Of a stretch of DNA of 64,000 nucleotides, positions 23,701-36,400 are shown piece by piece. The notes beneath the pieces were generated by a model. It was not told where the DNA came from, ran no database searches, and saw nothing but the letters and a program-made list of their open reading frames with translations. How positions within the stretch are numbered: the stretch's first letter is position 1; each line of letters begins with the position of its first letter. The translations under genes were made by a program, and so were the position numbers. Source of the stretch: Caenorhabditis elegans (lineage: Eukaryota > Nematoda > Chromadorea > Rhabditida > Rhabditidae); contig NC_003283.11 in assembly GCF_000002985.6 (NCBI RefSeq), forward strand, positions 310,001-374,000, written 5' to 3'.

Positions 23701-24852
23701 TGACTTCCTCACGTCATCTCAAAAATCACAAGCTCTATGTGATTCTCAAAACCGGCATTCCATTTTTCTTTTACGAAGACGATACTAAAAACATTTTTTA
23801 TTGATAAAGCTGATAAGAAACTTATGAAATCACTAGTACCGGCTCGAGTCGTTAACAAGAACATTTTCTCGGGTGACTCAGGATTCAGGTTGGGCACTGA
23901 AACATTGATAAGCAATAGAATTTGATATGACGTCTCGAGGGCACGATCGTGACATGACTTCTTTCTTTATTTGTGATTTGTGAAGACAACGAGAACTTCT
24001 AGGAAGCAGCCGACACTTTACAGTTCGCTTTTTATAAGAGATTTTTTGAAGAGATACAAAAAAACAGGTCATGTTAACCGAAACAAAATTTCTAATTTTT
24101 TAAAGATTTATTTTAAATTTTTCAAAAATTGAAAAAAATCTGATTGTGAGATTTCACTGGTAAATGAATTTTTCGGCCATTTTTTTCAAATTTTCAACCA
24201 TTGTCATTAAAGGAAACTTGACAGGCCGAAAGGAATTGGGTGAAACTCTAAAACTGGCCTGAACTTAACATTAATTTTTTTGCTGTAAAATGCATGCAAA
24301 TTTGACAGATCACGTCTCAAATAAAAAATCAAAAAAAGTGAAACTGCTCAATTTAGCCGGAAAGCTTATTTTTGGAATAGCAAAATTTGAAAAAAAATTA
24401 CAAAAAATTCTACAAAATATATATTTGAATTTTAACATTTAGTTTTTTTTTAATATATGGGATTGCTTCCTGACGTTTTATGCAAAAAAGGCCGTGAAAT
24501 TTCTAAATCCAAGCTTAATTCCAGATATGGTGGCTGAAAATTCGGAAAATTCTCTGTAAAAACCGTGACTTTATAATTCAATTTCTAGTCGAGTCATAAA
24601 TTGATAAGAGTACAATTTTATTAATTTATCACTTTTGCAGAATCAAAAAAAAGTTTTTGGAAATATAAAACACAAAAACATCAAAATATTATTATCATCA
24701 TGTTTGAACTGAAAACCCGCACAGCTTAAAATTTCGATGGGGTTTTTACTCTTTTTGAGGTGCAACTGGGAAGGAACTAGAGTTTTACAGGGAAAAGACA
24801 ATAAATCACAGATTGGAAATTGTTTTTTTTTTTGAAAAATTAAAAAGAAAAA
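20725..24852. other. Intergenic region between the transporter and the DM-domain gene
   Basis: 4.1 kb, very AT-rich from 20900 to 22420. No exon chain with coding character on either strand; the ORFs are short and low-complexity. A somewhat GC-richer block at 22500-22760 and another at 22990-23070 could hold regulatory sequence for the minus-strand transporter. Short CCTACC/GGTAGG and AGGCAGGCA repeats lie at 23148-23200 and 23590-23615. Confidence 0.5.
22261..22283 (+). repeat. (AAGT)n microsatellite
   Basis: Six tandem AAGT tetranucleotides after a duplicated TTTACGAGTTTCCCACC motif. Confidence 0.85.
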
Positions 24853-26438
24853 TCAATCGGTTTCAGCGCAGCTAATTGCAGCGCTAAGCTCACGGATATT
24901 CTGAAAATTTTGAAAGTTCTGGAACAACATTTGCATTCCGATAGGGGTCATCAGGAGAGGATTCGGGAAAAGAGTTGGAGCAGCTCCGTACATAAGCGGA
25001 GCCGTGAAAAATGGTGAGGCCGCGGTGGACATGAGAGAGGGTACGGTAAGAAATGAAAGCGGTAGGCTTGATGGAGCAAGTTGTGGAAGAGCAATTGGTG
25101 AATGCGGAAGGAGAAGCGGCATTGGAGATGTTGTCTGAAAAAAATTTAATTTAGAAATTTTAGAAATTCTGGAAAAAACCTTTTAGAGCAGTTTTTAGGA
25201 CGAGACTAGTGCATGCCTACATGCCTACATACCTACATGCCTACATGCCTACATGCCTACATGCCTACATGCCTACATGCCTACATGCCTACATGCCTAC
25301 AGGTTTACATACATACATGCCTACATGCCTACATGCCTACATGCCCACATGCCTTTTCAGGTTCAAGCTGTACCTGAAAAAATTTTCAGAAAATCTGAAC
25401 CTCACCTCAAATGGAGAACCAGCCGGACTAGTGCTTGCATTTGCCGAAGTCGCTGCAGGAATCATAAATCCCCCGGCACTGAAGTCGAATTTCATCTGAA
25501 CCTGCGGAGCCATGTTCAACTTCTCTGATAGCATTCCAGATAGCGAGCAATCCGAGGATGAAGCCGACTCGTCCGAATTGCAGCCCGAAGAAGATGAGAG
25601 TGACGATGATGAAGCCGTGGTGGAGCCCTCTTTTTTGGGACTTTTCGGTGCGATAGCTTCAACCGTGTTGCCCTTTATGCTCATTTTTCGCTTCTTAATA
25701 TGCCGGTCCAGGGCACGACGGGAATCAATCAAGTTACACTGTTGGCATTCGCAGCTGGAATATTGGCACTCCTTTTTGTGATTTTTCTTCCAGACGAGCA
25801 CATTGTGATTCTTGCATTTTTGGCAGAAATAGCACATGTTCATGTTCTCCATGACAGCTTTTTCATCTGCCTCCCCACCTGTGAAGCCTGGGAACACGTT
25901 GGCCTCGCTGATATCATTGGTACGCTGAAACACGGGGATAGTTAGGAAAATTAGGAAAAAAATCACAAGGTACCTGGAACTTCTTGTCTTGCTCTCGTCG
26001 GAGACGAATCTGAGTTGACATGATCTCCCGTCGCTTACGGACCAAGTCACACTGCTCACACTCGCAACTTCTATATTCGCAGGTGTGCCCGCGCGTCTCT
26101 ACGAAAACTCCATGCTGCTTGCACATTCCACAGTGCCGTTTCACATCTGAAAATTTAACAAAAAATAAAACTATGTTAGGCGTAGGCCATACTAATTTCT
26201 GAAAAAAAATCAGCAGCCGACAGTTAACCAACCATACATTTTTCTACTGACCCTTTCTCGTGAAACCAATTAACTGTCGGCTGCTAAGAAGCTATAGCTC
26301 ACCTTTCGGGATCCTTTTCCCTTGGCTGAAAAATCTCTGTGCTCCAACATCCGGGGAGAGGCTGTTGTTTGGTGAAAGCCCTTCTGGAGCACTGAGCGAT
26401 GAGGCATTTGAAGAAGATGACAGGGAAGATGAGGACAT
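24853..26438 (-). CDS. dmd-8: DM-domain transcription factor with two DM domains
   Basis: Four exons: 26438-26303, 26146-25974, 25924-25406 and 25134-24853 (1,110 nt, 369 aa). A Ser-rich N-terminus leads to DM domain 1 (about residues 49-100): RHCGMCKQHG, GHTCEYRSCECEQCDLVRKRR. A linker follows, then DM domain 2 (about 125-175): CYFCQKCKNHNV, HKKECQYSSCECQQCNLIDSRR. Both keep the intertwined Cys/His zinc-binding pattern. The C-terminal half is Ser-rich, then Pro/Leu/Met-rich. DM proteins (doublesex/MAB-3) bind the DNA minor groove and often control sexual differentiation; two DM domains is the MAB-3 arrangement. The start was chosen because GAAAATTTCAG, a trans-splice-like acceptor, lies 14 nt upstream; an in-frame ATG at 26492 would sit above that acceptor. 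Symbol inferred from family and from its position next to wago-10 and atg-9. Confidence 0.88.
25209..25352 (+). repeat. 8-bp satellite (ATGCCTAC)n in intron 3 of the DM-domain gene
   Basis: About 17 tandem copies of ATGCCTAC with occasional variants (ATACCTAC, AGGTTTAC, ATGCCCAC). The 8-bp period translates as a repeating octapeptide in every frame, so ORFs here are artefacts. Confidence 0.95.
26212..26285. repeat. Perfect 16-bp inverted repeat (hairpin) in intron 1 of the DM-domain gene
   Basis: AGCAGCCGACAGTTAA at 26212-26227 and TTAACTGTCGGCTGCT at 26270-26285, loop 42 nt. The intron donor is only 17 nt from the right arm. May be a small MITE or a structured RNA; function unknown. Confidence 0.8.
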
Positions 26439-26450
26439 GATCAGGTAAGT

Positions 26451-26458
26451 CTGAAATT
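26451..26458 (-). promoter_or_regulatory. Probable spliced-leader acceptor of the DM-domain gene
   Basis: Minus strand AAATTTCAG precedes ACTTACCTGATC and the ATG at 26438. It supports the shorter start. Confidence 0.45.
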
Positions 26459-27260
26459 TTCCATTTTTCAAGAGTTGGAAAAGTTGAAGCACAAAATGAA
26501 ATTGTGAGGGCTACAAGATAAGGGATGCTTGAGCTTGATGACCTGATTGGCTGAAATTTTATAGACACTGCGTCAATGGAATATTTACAGTACTTTCAGT
26601 CACTTGTCTGAAAAAAAATCTTGTGACATGTTTTACTAGTCGCCTGATAAGGCCCTGGGGGCTATATAGACGATGCTTTCAGAGAAATTTTCAGGGAAAG
26701 CATAAGCAAAACAGGAAGTTGTAGAGGCTTGGGCGCGTGACCGAAGTTTTTCTAGTTTTCTTCGGCCACCAAAAATTTCCCTTATCTACAGTAACCTAGC
26801 TCCCCTTGGAGCAAAAAAGCTATCGAAATGAATTCACAAATGAAATGGAATCGAAATAAATAAATAAAATTTCATCCGCCTTTCCCATCTTCAATCCAGG
26901 AATGAAAGATTTTCTGTATCTGCCGGCTCCGCCTCTTTCTTGAATATCCCTGATTGCTGTCTAACCATGTCTAACGTCTCCGCCATCCCTCCCCACTCAT
27001 TCGAGAAAATTCGCCGTAAACATTCTATTTTGGCTCTGCGGAGCTATGACGGAATTCTCATGTCGATGGGGGAAATTACGTAGATTCGCAGTTTGCGTAG
27101 ATAAGGAGGGGCAATCCGGTCGGGGTTTTACGCGGATCAGTATGGAGCAACTGAGCAGTTGGACTAAAAGCCGATTTATTTCATTTTGTTCACAAAAAGG
27201 TGGTGCTCATCTCGTTTTGAAAACACTCGAATTTTTTAAAACTTGAAAAACTTGCTGGCC
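26459..27260. promoter_or_regulatory. Upstream region of the DM-domain gene
   Basis: No coding evidence. 26870-27060 is richer in C and pyrimidine (CCGCCTTTCCC, CCGGCTCCGCCTC, CCATCCCTCCCCAC) than the flanks and is a plausible promoter-proximal block. No factor sites can be named with confidence. Confidence 0.35.
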
Positions 27261-27410
27261 GACGCCTATGACATATGCCTATGACCTCCACCTATGGCCA
27301 ACGCCTATGGCCTACGCCTACTGCCTACGCCTATGACCCACGCCTACTGCCTACGCCTATGACCTACACTTATGGCTAATGGCCTACGCCTATGGTCTAC
27401 GCCTACGAAA
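27261..27410 (+). repeat. Minisatellite based on GCCTACGCCTAT
   Basis: Degenerate 12-13-bp repeats such as GACGCCTATG, GCCTACGCCTA and GACCTACGCC, continuing for about 150 bp. Confidence 0.85.
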
Positions 27411-29887
27411 CCTTGGAAAATTCAAAGTTGAGCAAGCTGAAAATCATTGCAAAATGTTTCATAACAACCACAAAAAAACACTAAAACTAAAAAGATTTTC
27501 AGAAGTTTCAACAAATCGGATGACAAATTGTGTCGAAAATCAATCGCTCAGAGTGGTTTCAAATTTTGTGTGGAAAATATAAGAAAATCTGTAGCGGATT
27601 TTGACGATTGCTAATCTTTTTCTCGCATTGCTTAGCCCTTGTGTTTGAATTATTAGGCGATTTAAATCCATTTCTGTGATTGCCTTTATCATGCTTTTTT
27701 TGTTTTGAATGATTTTTTTTCTTTTTCTAAATAATGGAATAATTTTTTAAAATGTTTTTTCTAAACAATGAAATTCGATCTAAATTTGAAAAGGAGCCTG
27801 GCAAGCAAGCCCGAAAGCCTCGTTCACCGACTCCAATGCACCAAATTTTACACGCAAGGTTAAAAAAAAATTCTGTACCGTCCTCGATCACTGTCGGCTG
27901 CACAAAAAAAACATTTTTTCCAGTAAAAAAAATGTTTAAAAAAACTATACTAAAACATGTAGGAACTAGTTGTTTTATACTAGTTTATGCTCATTTGGGA
28001 AATGCTCATTTCTGATCGACAAGTTTTGTTTTTTTGCCACCGTCTAGACGCTCTACCGTAATCTTTGAAGAATTCTTGCTCCCACCGGGGAAATCTATAT
28101 TTTGTCACGTGGAATAGGGGTAATAGGAAAACATAGAATGCAACAAGATTTCTTGGAGGTAGGTAGAAAGCCTGAAAAAAATCAACCCATAAGAAAAATT
28201 CTTGGAAAAAATTAATGAAGTTACATTTTTTTATTTTCCAAAAAAAACCTGCACTCCTAAAAATAACCATACCTAGTGACATTGGTTTTGACACCAATAA
28301 CGTCAAAATTCAATCTGCTTATCATTTTTGATAGCTCCAAGCCACGTTGTTCGAAAGTACCTGGATAAGCACCGGCTTGACTCGGTCAAGTCAAATTTTT
28401 GCGTCACTGGATAAGATGGTTCAAAATGCGATGCTGGCCAATGCTATTCATAAAAATTTCAAAAGTTTTGAGAGATCACTGGTTTTCCTGAGTTTTCATG
28501 TAGAAGATGCAGTCGGGCCAGCTAAGAAATTGTTAAAAACCACTCCTATTGTGTAAAATGACAAAATACCAAAATAAAAATTTTCAAAACAATTTTAAAA
28601 AAATTTATGGACAGTCAAAAAAAGCAATTATTGAGTTTTGCCCCATATATTTGACTCATAAGTAGACTAAAAAAGCTCGAAGAAATTTATTTTTACTTTT
28701 AAAATTTGATTTTCGAAAAAGTGGCAAAAATTGTGATATTGCCAGTTTTCAAAAAAACAACTCTATATTTAATTTTTTTTAACATTTAAAAACATACATA
28801 TTGTTTTTAGAAATTTTTTCTAACTTTAGACTTATATGTATTATATGTACACGTTTCTGATCGCTTGTCCAAAATTGTTCTAGACACCGCGAGACACTAC
28901 TGGTCCCCCGTGATTTGGGTACGTTTCACAAAACATGATTGTCTGGAGGGTTACTGACATGATTCCTGTTTTGACAAACATTTTTGAAAAAAATCAATTT
29001 TTGGTGGTTTTTATTCAAATTTGAAAGTAAAAAAACACTAAAGTTATGAGAAATTTAGTTTTTATAAAAATGAAACATTTTAAGTTCAAATAATTTTTTT
29101 TCGGAAAAAAAGTTGAAACCCCCTAATTTAAAAAATTTTATTCAAAAAAATTAAAACTTTTAATTTGAATTTTTGCAAGATTTTTTAAAATAAAATTTTG
29201 AGTTTCCTTAAAAAATCAAACTTGTCGTTCAATTTCAAAATTTGTGCAATTTTTTCCGCCAATTTTTTTTTCTGAAATATTAAATGCTGATTTTCTCGAA
29301 AAAATAGCCACGGGAATTTAATTTCTGAATTTTTTGTAAAAAGTTTAATTCCTTACTAAAGTTGTTTTAAAAATTTAAATTTAATTTTCCTGTCGAAATT
29401 TTGAAAAATTAGAATTTGAATGGTCTCGCAGCGAACTCTCGAAAAATTTAATAGTGAGGCAAAATTGAACATGGGCATACTGATTAATAACAAAAATCAA
29501 AAGCCCAAATTTCACCTGCCAAAATTATATTTATTTTTTGGGTTTCCACAGTTTTAAGAAAAAAAATGTGTGTAGTATGATGGTATTGAGAATTTTATAT
29601 ATCTGTCAAAACAATATATATATCAACAAAAAAAGAACCACAGAACTAGAAATGAATCGAAATAAATAAATATTCGAATTCTCAAAAATATTATGTTTCC
29701 ATCATTTATCTGGAGGCTAATCCGTACTTCTGTGGCGTTTTCTGACGTTTTTCGAATTTTTCTGACGTAATTTTTAGCTCAGCAACCAGTAAACTTCTAA
29801 AATGTTCAGTTACAAAGATAATCCTTAGAGGTCTTGACTCAATCTGTTTGCCCCATGTCGTCCCTCAACAGCCCTTACGGTTATGAA

Positions 29888-29953
29888 TACTGCGGCCGAC
29901 ACCTTGCGGGTCACAGTGGCGGCGCAACCCGGGAAACGTCGGCCGCTACAGTA
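29888..29953. repeat. GC-rich inverted repeat in an AT-rich region
   Basis: TACTGCGGCCGAC (29888-29900) and GTCGGCCGCTACAGTA (29938-29953) are inverse of one another apart from a TA insertion. The 37-nt loop is also GC-rich (GCGGGTCACAGTGGCGGCGC). Confidence 0.75.
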
Positions 29954-30360
29954 CCCCACCAAAGTTTTCAACCTTCACTTTGTCCCCATCATCTTTTGAC
30001 ACAGCTGTGTGATCACCGAAAAAACTTCGCAACATAGTTTTCCCGCCCGTTTACCTAGGTCGACCTATTGGTGAAAAGGGGGTGGGGGTGTCGAATTTCA
30101 AGTTGAAAATTATCCTCGCTATTCGGAAACCTCCCTCTAAAGTGTGACGGGGTATGTGTATGTATACATGTATCCCTATTGTAACACTCACACTTTTGAC
30201 GTAATCGAAACGCCGCGCTTTTTTTGCTCGTGTTATTTACTTGAAAAGTTTTCTTGTTCGGCGGCTTTGAGAGGGCGAACGTTTGGAAAGGTTAAAGGTT
30301 GATGGGGATACTGTAGCTAGGGGATCAGGAGTATTGGTCGCTATCAATCTATTTTCAGAA

Positions 30361-30500
30361 TTGCGTGCCTAGATGCATAGTTGCCTAGATGCCTAGATGA
30401 CTGGATGCCTAAGAGCCTATATGCCTACATGCCTACATGCCTACATGCCTACATGCCTACATGCCTACATGCCTACATGCCTACATGTCTGCATACATTC
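30361..30500 (+). repeat. 8-bp satellite (ATGCCTAC)n
   Basis: Same unit as at 25209-25352. Degenerate at the left (ATGCCTAG, ATGCATAG) and homogeneous from 30420 to 30485. Confidence 0.95.
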
Positions 30501-32936
30501 CTACTTGCTTCGGGAAAGTTATAAACATTTTATGGCTGCGTAAGAATTGATGGAAGAATTGCTTCCTAATTTTGAATTTGCAAAAAAAATAAATTATTCG
30601 AAGCTTCAATCAATCACCAAAAACATAACGAAATATTGGAGTGTTGTAGAGCGAAATTTAAAATTTTTCGTTTAAGATTAAGAGATCACAGTAGATAAAT
30701 GTGTGCAACGAAACAGAAAATAACAAGCAAGAAAAAAAACGAAAAGTTTCACAATGAAAAAGCGCTAGAGGAGGTAGAAGGGGTACTGAATGAAATTCGA
30801 TAGGCGTGTAGAGGTAGAAGTTGCAAAGAAAATACAGATTGCGAAGAAAAACGGAAAGATGAAAGTGACCTGGATCACTGTTTTTTTTTCTTGCTCCGAC
30901 GAAGATCGTTGAAAATTTTCAGAGTTGAAAAAATACTTGAACTTTTTGGGAAGCCGAGTTTAAAGGCTTTTAGGTTGGTCCTGACGTGAAAAATGACTTT
31001 GGAAATTGGTGGCTGAGCTTTCTAGAGAGCTAGGCCATCAGTTGTTTTCGTGGTCATATGTGTTGCGGAGAAGTTTCTGTCACGGGCAGAGTTTACGTGA
31101 GAAATATGCTTTGAAGAAAAAAAATCAACAAAAAAAATACAGTCTGATTAAATAGTAGAAAAATGTTAAAATTTTTGATTCGCATTTTAAAAAAAATTGA
31201 AAAAAAAACAATTTTTCTAGGGGTCGGTGAACATTCCGAGAGCTTTTCGAATAACGAATTACGAATTTTTAAAAACCACAATTTTTTTTTTGCTTTCAAA
31301 AATTCAAAAAATTCAAAAAAGTTCCCAGAATGTTTGCTCAAACCTATACACTCTTATAATTTCACAAATTTCACAGAAATCAAGTTTTGGAGCATTTCTA
31401 ACCAGAAATATTGGTTGAAAAAAGCCTTGAAAATTTTAAGGTCAAATTTTCAGACGTTGGCTTATTTTTCTGATGCTCTGGTGTAAATAAAGTAGCAATA
31501 TACAATATTCCATCAAAGGCACATGTCAACCTGGAGAGGAATATTGTAACAAAAGTCTCGACCGACTCACAGTCTCAAAGTCGTAACAATTTCTCAAGAA
31601 AAATGGATAGGGCGTGTACCATTCAATTTCTCGAAAATTTCTCACGAACAAGGACAAACGCCGCTTTTTTTCAGCAGATTTTCCTCTCAAAACTTCTCTG
31701 AAAAAAAGCGCGTTGGGCGGCGCGGTACGAGATGCTTATCTACCGTAGTTTGGGAGAAGGCGTCGCTTTCGAAAAAATCTGGCCGTTTTTTTGTGCAGTT
31801 TTTTAGAGTTCTTCTGTCGAATCGAGGACAAGGACATTGAAATTTCGAAATGTTTGAAAACTTTGTTATCGAAAATTTCCGTGAGGAGGAAAAAAATGTT
31901 GAGGTGGAAATTTTTGAGGTTATTCGAAGATCAAGTAGCCAATTTTTAGGAGTTGTTTTTTCATTGGCCTGAAATTTTTCAAATTCAATTCTTTTTTTTT
32001 GGGCCATATTTGCCGTTTTTTTCAAGTATTTGAAACCTCGGCCACCAATTTTTTTTCCAACAAAATAGAAACGAAACTTTCAAATAAAAATTGTAAAATT
32101 TATATCTCGGTTTTCGAGATTTTGACACCTTTTTTTGTTTCGGATTATTGCCACTGTCAAAGTGTGACATTTGCGCAGCTGTGTGTTCGGGGAGCACCCC
32201 GATCTGCTTACAGGGAAGTGTAAATATTTTTAGAATTTTTTAAATCCCCGAACAAAAAAAGAGCACATCTAAAAAAGTAAATGAAAAAATAAAAGTGAAC
32301 ACAAAAAATTAAAAAAAAAACATAATTGCTGATAAAATCCCGAGAAAAATGACAGTTTTCATACTAATTTTCAGAAGTTTCATTGGTTTTTTTTCTTCAC
32401 TGATAAAATTGTGGTCGGCTGTCAAAAACTAATTGACCGGTCGAACAGACAACGCGGAGCCAGGAGCCAGAGCTCCAAAATTTCAGGCGCTTTTTGTTAG
32501 CAGCCTCGGGCTCCGAGAGCCCGGAAGTTGACCTGAAGGCAGCTGAAAACTGAGCTGCCACCCCCTTTCAAGCTCCACCCGGGGGTTTCAGATCAAATGA
32601 TTTCATTTTTTCAGCTTCACTGATTTTACAGCTGCTTGACCTGTTTACAACAGGTGAAAAAAATTTAAAAAATTATTTAGAAAATGTCTAAAGCTTAAAA
32701 CAATTTCAGATTCTCAATGATTTCATTACATTTAAAAAAAAAAGAAATTAGTGTTTTAATCTTTGCACTTTTCAAGTTCGCTCTACTGAACTTGATCGTG
32801 TTGTTTTCGAATTATTACGAAAAAAAAATTTCCGGCTGAATTGCTAATTGGTGTGATCAGAAGAACCCGGGTTGAACTTTTGCGTTGAAATTTTTGCTTC
32901 AGATCAAATACGTTGGAAGGTTTTGTTGAATTGTGC

Positions 32937-33217
32937 ACGTAGGCATGGCCAAATCACGGTTTGTGTAGGCATTTAGGCATGTAGGCATGTAGGCATGTAG
33001 GCATGTAGGCATGTAGGCATGTAGGCATGTAGGCATGTAGGCGTGTAGGCATGTAGGCATATAGGTATGTAGGCATGTAGGCATGCAGGCATGTAGGCAT
33101 GTAGGCATGTAGGCATGTAGGCATGTTGGCATGTAGGTATGTAGGCATGTAGGCATGTAGGCATGTAGGCATGTAGGCATGTAGGCATGTAGGCATGTAG
33201 GCATGTAGGTATGTAGG
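32937..33217 (-). repeat. 8-bp satellite (GTAGGCAT)n, longest array
   Basis: About 33 copies of GTAGGCAT (reverse complement of ATGCCTAC) with rare changes (GTAGGTAT, GTTGGCAT, GCAGGCAT). Read on the minus strand it encodes cycling Met-Pro-Thr-Cys-Leu-His-Ala-Tyr in all three frames. Confidence 0.97.
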
Positions 33218-33485
33218 AGTTTCTTCTTTTGTTTTCAGTACAATTGTGGGTCCAAAAACACTCGCTCTCCCCCGTGAGAGACTCAGAATAATTTTTCACG
33301 AGAATTATTGATTTAAATTTTTTTTGTTTGAATATCCCGAAAAAATTCATTTACAAAAAAAATGTTTGAAAAAGCGTGAACTGGTTTTGTCTATCTTAAA
33401 ACGTCATCCGACGTGGAACAAATCACCAATTTTTCTTTGTTTTTTGTTCGAATAAATTTATTGCTCCTGAAACTGTGTTCAAGTT

Positions 33486-36400
33486 ATGCCGACTACCGTC
33501 CAAAATCCGTCCCCAACTGGATTTCTTCCGCAGATCCCATTCAGAATACCTAAAAGGACTCGCCGCAGCTCTGAAGTTGATGTCCCTGCAACGAAAAGAC
33601 CCGGTAATTTATCTAAACATTTTTTGTTCAGTTTTCATATGAAAAATCTTTTTTTTCAGCTCCACCGCTCACCTCTTCAACATCTCTTCCCACTCGCGAC
33701 TCTTTTTCGATCATCGAAACCAGGGATGTTCAGCTCAACATGTTCGCCTTAAACATTTCCGGGATGCCACGCAAGATTCAACGTTTCCACGTGGATACTC
33801 TGATTAAGGGAAAAAACGGAAAGATTTTCAACGTGAATCATGGAGTTTTGGCAAATTCTGGAGAGTAAGTACTGTAGGGAATACTGTAAGAGTACTGTAG
33901 TTTCAGAGAGACCTAGTTTTTTGACTTACAGAAAAAATGTGTTGGGGCTAGGGATACTATAGGGATATTGTAGGATTACGGTGGGATTACTGTAGTTTTG
34001 TAGAAAAGTTCTGGCTTCTAAATGAATGTCGGGTCCGTTGTAGTGATAATGTCGGGGTACTGTAGGGGTACTGTCAAAGTACTGTAGAAATACTATGGAG
34101 GCATAGTAGAAATACTGTAGGGGTACTGTAGGATTACTGGGTACTGTAGTGATGGAGTAGAATTACCGTAGTTTTAGAAAATTGTTCAGTCACTATATTG
34201 GTACTGTAGGAAATCTGTAAACGTACTGTAGGGTCAAAAAAATTAATTTTGCCCTGGGTACTGTAACCGTACTGCAGGCTTTAATAAATTTTAATTTTTT
34301 TCAGTATAAACTCTCACAACAAACGTCTCGCCCAGCATGCATTGATGCAGAAGTTCCACAAAAAACGCCGAGAGCTTTTTGGCCAACACGACTATCACAT
34401 CCTTGCCTACGACTGTGCGAACACCCTGTACCTCCCCGATGGTGTCTACCTGGGCCGAAATGAGGAAGAATGCACGTTCAAGTCCGATGATTTTTCACCA
34501 GAACAGTGGAATATCACTTCAAAATTGTCTCGCAAAAAAGATTACACGTATGTTATGAAAATTCGGCCATCCGGATTCATTTACACCAGTGGTGAGGAAG
34601 CATCGGAGGTGGCAAATCGCATGGAATTAACTCGCTGCGTTGAGATCGTCACTTCCCAGAAGCTCAACAACTCTGATTACTGTCAATTTGGAAATGACAC
34701 ATTCTCTTTCCGTGCTCAACCAGTCTCCGAACCAGATGCCACTTCAGAAATCCGATCAGGATTCGCCAAGGTCTCCCGTATCGTTGAAGGTCGCAACGGG
34801 AAGAATGAGATGCTCATGGCAATTGACACAAAAGCCTCTCCGTTCTATAAAAGCACCAGTGTCCTGAATTTTGTGTGCGGAAAATATCTGGAGAAGAGGG
34901 GAAGCTCACGCAATGACTATCGAGGCAGAGGTGACTACAATCGGAAGAAGACCGGAGGAGGATCCACTGATGCTCCGGATCATCAGGATGTTGCAGAAGT
35001 TGAGAGATCACTGGAGTACCGCGAGAACAGACAGCAGATCGAAGAAGCTCTTAAGGGATTGCTGGTGTCAGCGGCTCATTTGAAGAATTCCACCAATTTG
35101 ATTATGATCTCAAGAGTAGCTGAGACAAATTCTGAAACGTAAGTATCATTTTGTCATATTATTTTTTTAAAAATTAATACTTTCAGCACCAAGTTCATGA
35201 CGAACAATGGAGAACGCGAAATTTCCGTCGCCGATCACTATCTTGAAGCCTACAACTACCGACTCAAGTACCCAAAAATGCCACTGGTGGTCTCGAAACG
35301 ATTCAGAGACGAATGCTTTTATCCAATGGAATTGCTGCAAGTTGCTCCGGGACAGCGCATCAAAGATCACAAGATGAGTGCGGCGGTGCAGATGGCAATG
35401 AAAGGACAGAAGTCGACGCTTCCCCAGAAACACGTGGATCTTGTCAAGCACGTTCTCTCCCGTAATCTGAAACTGGATAGAAATCTCTATATGGACGCGT
35501 TTGGAATCAAGCTGGAGTCCGCGGAGCTGGTGAAGCTGCAGTCCAAGATTCTTCCGCCACCACAGATAAAGTTCAAGGACGAGGTGTACATGCCGAAGAT
35601 GGGCAACCCGGTCTTCCGTACGAATGGTCGTTTTGTGGATCCGGCTGATATCAATGCAGTAGCCATTGTCGTCTTTGATAGGGCAATTGACATGAGACAA
35701 GCAGAGTAAGTGAAAAGCTAGTTTTTGAGCAGGGCTTGAACTCGGGATCTCTAGATTTCTAAGGCTAAGCCATTTCGTTTTTTTTTTCAGGAATTTCTGC
35801 GATCGTCTGAGCTGTTACTGTCGTGAGAATGGAATCACCGTCAAAAAATCTTCGAGAGACTGGCCGATCCGCGAGATTAACAGCGAGGACAGCGTCGCAA
35901 TCAAGAATGCAATGGAAAAGTGGTTCAGCAAAGGAGTGAATATTCTGGTTGCAATTGCCAAAGAGAAGAAGCCCGATGTTCACGATGTCTTGAAGTATTA
36001 TGAGGCTTCCGTCGGCTTGCAGACTATTCAGGTTTGCAAGCAGACCGTCGATATGATGCTGAGCTCCGGAGGCCGTCAAACTGCGGATAACGTTATGAGA
36101 AAGTTCAATTTAAAGTGTGGAGGAACGAATTTCTTTGTCCAAATTCCAAGATCTGTCAATGGAAGGACTGTCTGTGCGGATGCTCACTTGCTCAATGAGA
36201 AGCTCTTCGAACGTGTCCAGTTCATCGGATTCGATATCTCACATGGAGCTTCTCGTACGCTTTTCGACCGTAGCACGGGGAAAATGGATGGGGAAGTTTC
36301 GATCGTTGGCGTCTCCTACTCCTTGTCTCACTCGACACATCTCGGAGGCTTCGCCTACATGCAGACTCAGAAAGAATACAAACTGCAGAAGCTCGACGAG

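Larger units (their letters stand above)
27411..33485. other. Six-kilobase gene-poor intergenic region
   Basis: No exon chain can be supported on either strand. ORFs at 27980-28306 (minus), 28347-28556 and 31163-31486 (plus) have no domain, odd composition and no matched splice signals. The region is strongly AT-rich at 28560-29760, has a GC-rich island at 29830-30110, purine-rich DNA at 30620-30860, and two 8-bp satellites. The upstream regulatory DNA of the Argonaute gene probably lies right of 33220. Confidence 0.45.

Noticed and set aside
26492..26492. Upstream in-frame ATG as the start of the DM-domain gene
   Set aside because: A strong trans-splice-like acceptor lies between it and the ATG at 26438, which would remove it from the mature mRNA.
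28347..28556. 69-aa plus-strand ORF in the intergenic region
   Set aside because: Fairly normal composition but no family resemblance and no matching exons; not enough to call a gene.
29834..30037. 67-aa ORF in the GC-rich island
   Set aside because: No domain, no splice partners, and it ends arbitrarily; more likely a regulatory island.
32899..33350. Long minus-strand ORFs encoding a cycling MPTCLHAY octapeptide (also at 25209, 30420, 36731)
   Set aside because: An 8-bp repeat without stops is open in all three frames and gives the same octapeptide. No codon bias, start context or splice context.
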